The notes beneath the pieces are model-generated. The model made no database searches. It worked only from the letters and a program-made list of their open reading frames with translations, and was not told where the DNA came from. Both the position numbers and the translations under genes were made by a program. DNA of 61,654 nucleotides from Acanthaster planci (lineage: Eukaryota; Echinodermata; Asteroidea; Valvatida; Acanthasteridae): NCBI RefSeq assembly GCF_001949145.1, contig NW_019091514.1:541896-603549 (forward strand), read 5' to 3'. Shown piece by piece: positions 45,467 to 55,422 of the stretch. Position 1 is the stretch's first letter, and every line of letters starts with the position of its first letter.

Positions 45467-48400
45467 ATGGTGTTTCTCCGTGGAGCAACCACCACGATGC
45501 AGAAGCCGGAGTGCGAAGTGGACAAAAACGGAGCGGTAGCCGGTGTGAAGATGGCGAACGGGTTCGACGGCTGCAGCTCAGCGGTGAGGAATGGAGCAGT
45601 GCACGGTATGATGATGGCCAACGGCAATGGGGTGCACAACGCTGGGCTGACCAACACCTATGCTGTATGTAATGGCAAGATGAATGGCTATGCCAAGACT
45701 GAGAGTGTAAAACCAAATGGCACAGCAGTGAGACAGGTAAGGCCCATATTAAGAAAATTAAAATAGGCCTAACATTTGCTACTGTAAAGTATTTTCCTCC
45801 ACAGCAGGCTTCTGTTTTAAAAACAGGTATAATTAACAGTGTGCACGGGATAGATGTTTTTGTAAAAATATATTTGATAAAGCTTGTTTCAAAAATTACA
45901 ATCAGGCAATGCAGGTTGTTGATCAAGTGAGAGTATTTGAGAAATGTACCACTTAAATATTAGTAACAAGTTAAAACTTACATTTGACTAGCCCAGGTTG
46001 GACAACGTCCACATTGCATTGCGTTAGTTGCAATGCAGTGTAGACGTTGGCCAACCTGGGCTAACATTTGACAGACTTTTTTATAATTATCATTTGAAAC
46101 AGACATGACAGAGTGATGTTGCGTTTGAGAAAATCCTCCTTCAACTCTGTAGAGTTTTCATTTGCGCAGTCGGCATGATGTCACTGTGGCCTTTTAATAC
46201 ACCTCAAAGGTATAAAATTCCCCTTCGTGCTATTTGATGCAATACAGAAATGCACTGAAGTTCCAGGATGTCCGACCACAAGAAAATGTAGAATGCCTGA
46301 AGATTTACCACTTTTTTTAACACAGCTTGTTTATCAGATTTAAAAATGTCCTACATGTACCCTTGAAATTCTTTTTAATTGGTCAAATATTTATTTCTCA
46401 TACACGTATGCAAGTTCTGTATTTGTACATTTATAAAAAGCATGTTTTCCATTTGTTGAACATGATAAATGCTTGGGTTGCTGTAATGAATATTCATGTT
46501 GTGGCAGTTGTGCTCAGTTGCTACATTAGCCATGTTGCATGCTATTTATATCATCCAGCCAATAAGAGTTTCATAGAGGAAAGTAAGGCTAGGTAGGTTT
46601 GACTACAAAGATTCAAAGTTTATTTTGGTAACTCTGAGCATACAGCAGAAGTATGTCTTTTCCAGTCATGCCAGTTGCTGAAACAAAAGAAAAAAGGACA
46701 CTGCCATTAAAGGATAACATTTTAACATAAAATCTTGCAAATTCTTTTTTTATGTCTATATGGCTGCGTGCTTGGGTTCTAATGATAGAGAAGTGTAACA
46801 CAGTGAATTTTATTGGTCGCAAATTGATCACGCGATATGCTACAAGCACGCATGTACCGGTATCATTCATGCATCAAGAGCTCTGGCAATGTTACCGGGC
46901 CACAAAAAATGATGAATGACAGTGACCTTTCCTACAGTTGATGTGTAGTATCTATTGCATTATACACAATGTAATAGTGTAATCTTTGGTACAAGAGTGG
47001 ATAACCACGGTGGTACTACACGCCAAGTAGGAGATGTGCTCTGTGTTGAGACATTGAAGCACTGTGTCCGTTCGCATGTGCTACTCTCTTCACTCTGACT
47101 GTGACAGAGACCTGTGGGTTATTGAACTTCAGTCCGTGCACCCAGTTCATGGGTGTATGCTCTGATCACTGTATCTGCTGGATCATCATTGCTGTTGAAT
47201 ACTCATGCCATTGTCTCTTCTTTTCTGCTCTTCAATCTTTGTTATAAATCCCTCACCCCCCCAAAAAACCGCATAAAACATAGTTCAACAAAGGATATCA
47301 CTATCAATAATTTTCCTTGGAATTTAGTATCCAATTTACTGTTCACGTGTCTGAATGTTTTAATTGATCTTGCAATAAAATATATGTGCGTATCCATGTA
47401 CATGTATACGAACTCAACTACATGGCGTAACAGAAATGTACACATACATGCATGTGGCGTAATTGGTTCGTCAACTGTGCAGCGCAGGGGATTGTCAAAA
47501 TTTATGCAGTTTCGCTTTTTAATTCACTGAAATTGTTATTAATGAACTAATTTTCTGGATCAAGAAGAAAAGAAACAACAATCTTGCCTTCATTACTTCA
47601 TTTCAAATTGTTACCACGAGCAAATTTGATTCAAGGAGTCTGAAGAAAATGCCCTAGACATACCTCACCACAGAGCATGCAGGATCCAAAATTTCCTAGG
47701 GACCCGCTCAAGGCCCCCGACCCCACACCATAATGACTTTGCGCTCCACGCTTGCATTGTGTGCTGCCCTGCTGTAATTTTAGGCTTAAGAGAACACTGA
47801 AGGTTATTTCATAAAACAGCAGGAAAGCTGGGAATGTTTGTTGTTCCTGTACTCCATGAAGTGATCATTAGCAAGGCGCATTAAAGAGCCTTAGTGCACC
47901 TCCTAATGGGTTTTGTAAGACCGAATTCCCTCGGCATCCATACAACCACTGAACAGGTACAGTGCTACCCAGTACCACACTGGCTTGTTGACTCTGCTAA
48001 AATCTAACAATGGGGCTTATCGTTGACAGATGGCAAGGGAAAAATCCAGAATTAATCAAATAACAGCAAAAACAGGCATTAAAATGAGCAGACTTAGGGC
48101 AGTGCAGAATGTAAGCTGACCGCAGCTAATCTGTTACAAAATGATTATGTACCAGTATCACATCAGTCATATTGCATAGACTCTAATCCCTTCTGCGGTT
48201 TGGTCTCATCACACCGTGGAGATACATGTACATGTACCAGTAGCGTGCTTTTGTTGTTGAGTAACACTTTCCAGGATTTTTATACAGGTGTAGAAAACAT
48301 GATTGTAAATTAATTTTGATAATACATGTACATGTATATTAAGGATGGGCTGATACTTTCATACCAGTACATGTACATCACTATGGACACGTACGTATGT

Positions 48401-51400
48401 TACATACATGGACATGTACACTGTGCATGTACATGTACATCCTGGTCTGCAGTTTCAATGAATTATTTATGTGAAAACACCTTCATCCGCAGCAAAATCA
48501 TGTCTTTTTCTCCAACAAAGCCTTTTTCCAATCAGCTTTTGCTCACTTCTTCAGCAGAATGTAATCCTCAGCTTTTACTATGGGAAGACTAGAAACCCTG
48601 TTTTGCAGCGTCTTAGTCGTCCCCACATAATGAGATCAGACCACAATACCTGTACATGTATGCATGAATATGTCCTTATGTAATGGAAAACGACTATAGT
48701 CTGAGGCCTTTTGTTTGAAGACTTGACTGTTCTCTGCATTTACAGGCTGGGCAGGATGTGTCTTGTGTCTTCTGAAACACATGTGGCTTAGTCTTGTATT
48801 GGCTTACATGTACATGTATGTGCCTTCAGGCTGTCCTCTGCTCTGCATTCTGAGGACCAGTGGGGTTTTCTGTGCTACATGCACATGTACATGTAGTTGA
48901 CACACATGAAATGTGTAAATGGAAGGGATGAAGAGGAGAGCACTGCCCTTATTTAAAACAAAAAGACTCCCCCCCCCAAAAAAAGTTATAATTTTTATGC
49001 AAGACTACTTTTCATTTCTCAAATTCCTTATGACAATACTAAGAAAAATGATTCTATGTTGTACATGTAGACAAGAGTATTTTTACCATTGATGTGCAAT
49101 TCACGAACGGTGTCTTTTCCAACCTATATGTACATGTGTGTGTACCGACAAGCCAGAGTTAGGTAAAATTGATTGCTTCATGATGTACACTAAAATTTTT
49201 GAGAAAACGTGCTTTGATGCTGGTATCAGTCTAAATGCAGATGAGAAATGGGTTGTAGCGGTGTTCATTCTTGAAGTGGCTGTTTTACCTTTGATGAGAA
49301 TTCAGACTGCCTTTGTCAATGAAAATTTGTTCCAAGGAGGTGATGGTTGACATCGCATTCAATATGATCAATTTGTTTTAAATATTGAACTCATACAATG
49401 TACCTTTCCTTTTTCGTTTTTTTTTCTCATAATCTTTGGGGACATGTACTTTGTCAGAAACATACATGTACATGTATGTGTAGCATGCCAGAGTGTGACA
49501 AATGCAGGCAAATGGTCCAAGGGAAAGAATTCCATATACAGATGCCACTAATTTTTCCCTGATGTGACGCACGGCCGTCCAAATGCAGTAAAATGTCAAA
49601 TTTAGCAATAAAAATATTATGTGTTTACTCAGAAAGTACAATTTTTCAGGCTGGTGTCATAGAGTTTGTTTCTGCATTCAATTGGGGACCCTTAACAATA
49701 GAGGACAATAAGGTCCCCGATTGACAGCTATGTACAAAACATATGAGTGGTCTTCTAAAAAAGTTAAAGTACAAACAAAAGAGGAACAATAGGGGGTCCC
49801 CAGTTGCAGGCAAATACACACTTGCATGGGTTTGTGGACAGTGTCAAGCGGTGTCCGTACATGAAATTCTTTCCAGTCCAAGCTTTCAAAAACAACAAAT
49901 TATACATGTACATAACTACCGGTACATGTACATGTAAGTATGGTACATGTACATGTACCTACTCTATAATGGGTAACATCATTTATTATTTATGAAGTAC
50001 TGAGCCTTCAAGTTTGAACCCCCCCTTCATTCTTTAATGTATAATGGGAGTGAGGGAGGGTAACATCTGGAAAGAATGGGTAAAGAAGCTCCTGTACCAT
50101 CTTGGAGCTTGCTTACAGATTGCAAAATAGTGTGATGACCTGGGGGATGATTTGAAAAAGCAATGGCATTCTTGAAGTCTTGTGACCTGTCAACTTCAGT
50201 TAAGCTTTTTGTTGTGTTTTCTGTCGTTGTGGAAATATATTATACATGTATTATGTGTTCCTTGTACATCAGTGCAGATCCAGGGGGCCCAATGGGGCTA
50301 ACCCTCAAATGAAAAGAACACAAAATATTTTTTCTTAAGTAATGAAAAAAAGTAATGGGGGGACTTCCTTTCCTTCCCATATGGATGTAGGTACCAGGTA
50401 CTCTGAAAAAACAATGAAACTTCAATTGTTTCCCCTCCCCTAAAAAGCCACCCTTGTACAAAACTGTAGTTGCGGGAAGTCTGTGCTCAACTGTAGAGTT
50501 GTATGGCATTGGAGAATGTGAATTGTATAACATTGGATGCGAAGCCAGGCATTTAAGAAGAGGACAACTAGGAATGAACTGAGACAGGTGTGACACCTGA
50601 TGTCATTATTACATGTACATGTATGTCCAGTGAGGAAAGGAGTGTAAGGATTTTGATTCATGTACATGTACATGGGTGTGTTATAAAAACAGACCAACTT
50701 CGTTTTATTGTTTATACAAATTTAATATTAGCAGTCCTACATTTTGCTTTTTAAAAACCAAAACTAGTGAAACTGAGTTCTTTTACATGTAGAAAAACTT
50801 TTATGTTTAAAAACTGTTATGAGTCTGGAAGCATTATGGATAATATTGGAAACAGATACTGTATGTTACAGGGCATTGAAAAAGGCTTCTTCAAGAAAAA
50901 AGTACTCTTTACATTCACCGCAGTGTGCAAGTATTGTACATGTACAACAAAAGTGCTTTTGTGCTTTACTGTTCTAGGTTTAAGCCTGGTTTCCATTATG
51001 GTCGTTTGTAACGCAAACGGTCCGCAAGACTTGAAAACGCAGACACGAACGGAAGAGACGGTGTATGACATCATTCCGCCCAAAAATTTAAACCAAATGG
51101 TGTCTGAAACTCCGTGATTTTTTTTTGTAAAATACCCTTTTAGATTGACTGTACGTTGTCTTGATGCCAATCTGTACTCCAGTTTCATATATTTTTGGTG
51201 ATAATCAGCTATTTAGTCGATCATGAGGGTGTAATACATGTACGGTATTTATGCATTAAGGAGAAAAATGGGCAAAAATTCATGGAACTAAGAAAGAGGA
51301 CATCGTTGCGCGCCGGTCATGTCAGCATGCATGTTTGTATACAGATACCACGGCTACTCAATGCAGACAGTTGGTAAAGTTGAACCCACCTCAACTTTGC

Positions 51401-54400
51401 CGATGGTTCACAGGCTGGTCTGCGTTTGTCTACGTTGTCGGCAACACAAATATTTGACATGTTTCCAAATGTCCCCATTGCAGTTTGCGCCTTGATTGCG
51501 TTGCCCTCTGCATTTAAGTCGCTATGGAAACCAGGCTTATAAATGCATGTACCGTGCATTACAAAGTACATGTAAGTAGAGTGGCCAAGATCTATTAAAC
51601 CAGGATTCCAAATTTTGGGGGTCAGTTGTTCTTTTGGCTTTTGTGCAAGTTGCAGGAAAACCATTGATGTGCTAAGATTCTTTTCATATTTTTTCTTGGT
51701 CATATTTTTGCTCCCCATATCGCAACTGAAATTTGGCACTTTTGGCAGTTTGAAATCAAGACAACATCCTCACAAGACTTGTAAAAAGCTACATGTACAT
51801 GTATCAATGGTTAATTCTTTGAGGGCAATACATACATGTATATCTCCAAAACCACAAGTTCTTGTAAATTTGGAGGTTTTTTAGTTTGTAGTTCTTGCTG
51901 TGGCTTTTTGTTGGAAAACCTGCCATGGAAACATACATGTGCATGTATCTCATTGGTCAAGATCCATGCTCTTTTTGCAAGTTTGCTAGGACCATGACAA
52001 GCTTTTTCTTTATGGCTGCATCCCCTTAACTCCCTGCTGTCACACTCCCTTTTTATTGCTTCTTCAATTTGATGTGCATTTAGCATATTGGTACATGTTG
52101 TCAGACATGTCATTACGCACCTGTCCAGTGTCCACTGCTTCTACATGTACAGGTACTGTACGTGTTTGAACTTACCACCTGGTTCAGTTTATCTCAGTGT
52201 TCTACACCAAAGAATAACCTCTGGTAACATGTCATGCATACAGTATGCATTTGCTGTATTTATTCCAACCTTGATGGAATTGTGTGCAATTAGGACATTT
52301 TTATATTGATTGTTCCTCTTTACTGTCCTAACTTTACATGTAAAAGAGAAAGAAAAACTGGTGATGTAAAAATTCATTTTCAATACTAATTTGTAATTTC
52401 TTAATATGAAGTAGACATTTTCCCACTGCGAATATGGTTTTGCATTGCCCTGGCATACATGTACCAGTATTTTTTACGGGAAATGAAAGCAGAGGGTGCT
52501 GTGTACATAAGAATCGACACCAAGGGTTCAATGTGTGATTTAACAACATTCAGCAGTGTTGACTTTTACAAAAACAAAATGCATAATTTTTCACCTGAAC
52601 TAAAGCAGTCTAACTTCTTAAATACATTGTAGAGAAAAAAGAGATGAAAACATACAGTAAGCAAGAATGTTAATCAAATTTAAAGTAATTTACATGTACA
52701 TGTGCATAGGGTACTGTACCCTTGTATTGCCTAAATATGGTTAATTCCTGAAATTAGGGGTCCAAACGTGTGACATATTCGTGCCCCTCTTACCTCTGAC
52801 CCTTGTTATTTGACATGGAACTATCAACATAATTGATTTCAAACTATTAGTATTTGTTCAAGGCAGGTAAGTTGCATAATTCATTAATCTTGGAAATTAG
52901 AAAATGTGTTTTGAACTTACAAAATCATATGTCCGATGAAACAAGGACACAAAAAAATGGACCCCTAATTTCTGGAATTACCCACATAATCTTATCATTT
53001 GATCAAGTAATGTACATGTATTCGTCTATCATGTACTGGTACATTTACATGTTTATTGGCCATATAAATCTGTATATGTACATGTTCCTATCATTTGGTA
53101 AAACACCGGTATCTACCACTATGTGCATAAGCTTAGGGGAAACCCACGATATTGTTTGCATGGTTTGATGATTCATTAGTCGGGTGTCATGCCCGAGGGG
53201 CCTTAATGCGACTGACACCTCCCCCCCACACACACACACACACACATGCAGGTGCACATATTCTGATTGAATCAGGGTCTCTTTATCATAATTTGCCCAT
53301 GTGGCTTACCCAAGGCAGATTGGAGATGTCACTGCTTCAGTTACTGTGCATAGACTTGATTTTGAGTCATCAGGCTCACTGATTATTTTGAATAATATAT
53401 AATATAGGGGTAAAAAGACAATATCAAGTGTTATTGTATTTTATGCAGTGTCAGGTTCATTCACTGTGTTGTTAAGGAAGACATGTTTTTATTTTTGAGA
53501 GGTGCAGTAGTTGAGACAATAATGGAGAAAAGTCTTGCATCTCTGAGCAGCTACATGTACATGTACATAGTATAAAGTGTAAACACTTCAAGGCAAATAC
53601 AGTCCATGTACATGGGCAAATGTTTTGTTTTTGTAAGGTACATGTAGTTGTGATAATCATGGAGAAAAAGTCTTGCATCTCTGAGCAGTATGCGGCATGT
53701 AGGTTTAAAATGTACACACTTCAAGACAAATACATGGGCAAAGAGATCAAACTACGGTACATGTAATATTTTAGACGTTTGTGGACAGTCACACCAAGGA
53801 AATGGAATTGGACAGAGGCTGAGTGGGTGAACAGATAACAGATTGCAAAGAGTAACAACATGGATGGAGACAGAGGGATGACATGACCAGCAAAGAGAGA
53901 GTAAACCCCATCCTGAAATGAAGGAATGTTACAAGGAAATGCATGTGGAGAGCCACGTAAACAAAACAAGCATAATCGTGCTGAGACTTCTGTTCGGCAG
54001 TGAGTTGTTGGATTCACTCATGATGAGTGTCTCTGTTGTCTTTTGCAAGATCAAGATACCGGTGGTCTTGCAGACAAGCAGTTTTTGTATGGTTTTCCAA
54101 ACCTCAGGCTTAATCTTGTTTACGAGCACATATTTGTATTTGGGAAGCTCATGACAAACTCTTACAAGATACATGTACCATTGACAGTATTTGCTGAGCT
54201 TAAATGTTGTTAGTTGTGTTTACTTACTTGAAAAGATCCTTGAAGATGAATGAATTATGTAATCTGTCAATAAGGAAAAGGATTAACATACTGCGCAGTT
54301 TACAAACTGCTGCATGCACTGGTACATTTGTCCCTGTGATTGGACCACCACTGCACGTACTGGTTCATGTATCTCTGTGGAGACCATTTGAAAATCAATA

Positions 54401-55422
54401 ACATGGATTACCCATTTTATTTGGAGTGCCTCTTTATGAATTATTAACGTACATGTAGTCATTTATTCAGGCTTGCAACATGAAGGAGAAAAATCTCTAT
54501 GCCTGTAGATTAACATACATGTAAGTAATGCTACCTCAAAGAGGAAGATGCATTGTGTCTCGTTGTTTGATGAGTTTGTTCTCAACTTTGCACAGCATTC
54601 ATTTTGAAATCTTTAAAACTTGTAGACTTCCTGAGGAAGTGTTTGAAACTTGCCAGTTAAATAAGAAAAATGTAAAATGAAAATACAGGCAAGTGTAATC
54701 AGAATTTTGAAAGAGAGGAAATCAAATGTAAAACAAAATCGTAAGTGAAAGAAAAAACAGCACAACAAAGACATACATGTAGCATGTAGCCATTGGTGTG
54801 TGCTTTGGACTGATTTGATCAACCCTAAACCTGTCAAAACTCGTTTCTTTAGTACTTTGGTTTCATTACTTACCACATTTCTGGCCATTGTTTAATGTAG
54901 AAGTTCTAAGGTAGTTTGCATTAGCAGTGTTGATATAAAGCATAAATGAAATTTTGAAGAACAGAAATTTTATTAAAGTCACCATTAAAGTTGTTTAACT
55001 GTGGTTTAAATTCCTGTAGCCAAATTACATGTTTACAGTGAACATGGCCGATACTGTTCATGTATTTTTTGTTGTGGGTTGCTGTAATATTTGACACAAC
55101 TACATGTAGAAAGTGACAGAAGACTAGAAGAGTGACCATCATTGAGGAGTGTTGGTGCTCTACAAATATCAGTCTCATTGTTGATCTGCTAAAAGCTGAG
55201 GAATACCTCCCTTTAAATGGTTTCCCCAATTTGTTATGATCTGATCTGCAGAGGCCAAGGGAAAGCAAGTTTGAAGAGGTTTTTGAAGAGACCCCCTTGC
55301 ATGTTGCCGTCATCACCTACTTCGGCTTCCTGGTTCTCATTCTGGTGGGCTACATCAAGGAGCATCTCTGGAGACTGGGAATCATGAAGATGCCTGGTGC
55401 TCAGGAGTCACCCAAGCTCAAA
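45467..55422 (+). CDS. SPTLC2: SPTLC2, serine palmitoyltransferase long-chain base subunit 2 (5' part, truncated by the window)
   Basis: Two coding exons are in the window: 45467-45736 (90 codons) and 55252-55422 (57 codons), both phase 0 and GT-AG, separated by a 9.5-kb intron. Residues 1-90 are low complexity and rich in NG (KNGAV, ANGFDG, RNGAVHG, CNGKMNG), as in the human N-terminus. Residues 91-147 match the family at FEEVFEETP, and residues about 108-127 are the single membrane helix (AVITYFGFLVLILVGYI). The complex sits in the ER membrane with SPTLC1 and condenses L-serine with palmitoyl-CoA to 3-ketosphinganine, using PLP, as the first step of sphingolipid synthesis. The PLP-binding catalytic exons must lie to the right: no matching sequence was found in 55423-61654. 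The gene is probably the single ancestor of vertebrate SPTLC2 and SPTLC3. Confidence 0.93.
45989..46063. mobile_element. 75-bp fold-back MITE with perfect 9-bp target duplication
   Basis: The element is almost wholly palindromic. It starts TAGCCCAGGTTGG and ends CCAACCTGGGCTA, and the arms pair over about 32 bases with three mismatches. It is bounded by ACATTTGAC at 45980-45988 and again at 46064-46072. A 9-bp duplication suggests a Mutator-like (MULE) transposase, though an 8-bp hAT reading is possible. Confidence 0.85.
49522..49874. mobile_element. MITE family 1, copy C (353 bp)
   Basis: The ends read inward as GGAAAGAATTCCATAT and GGAAAGAATTTCATGT, the same ends as copies A and B. The flanking 8-mers GGTCCAAG (49514-49521) and AGTCCAAG (49875-49882) agree at 7 of 8 positions. 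The interior is longer than in A and B. It is non-coding. Confidence 0.75.
50982..51538. mobile_element. MITE family 2, copy 2 (557 bp)
   Basis: It begins AAGCCTGGTTTCCAT and ends ATGGAAACCAGGCTT, a perfect 15-bp inverted repeat. The interior aligns with 9509-10043, but here TACATGTA repeats have been added. It is non-autonomous, and its superfamily is not certain. Confidence 0.8.
52865..52983. repeat. Dispersed repeat, copy 2
   Basis: This is the second copy of the repeat at 14496-14616, same orientation, in SPTLC2 intron 1. Confidence 0.8.
53227..53246. repeat. (CA)10 microsatellite
   Basis: A CA dinucleotide run follows a C run, in SPTLC2 intron 1. Confidence 0.95.

Larger units (their letters stand above)
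45737..55251. other. SPTLC2 intron 1 (9.5 kb)
   Basis: This holds the 75-bp fold-back element, MITE family 1 copy C, MITE family 2 copy 2, the second 120-bp dispersed repeat, a CA run, and a dense scatter of TACATGTA repeats from about 47395 on. No nested gene is recognised; the open frames are short and repeat-derived. Confidence 0.7.
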
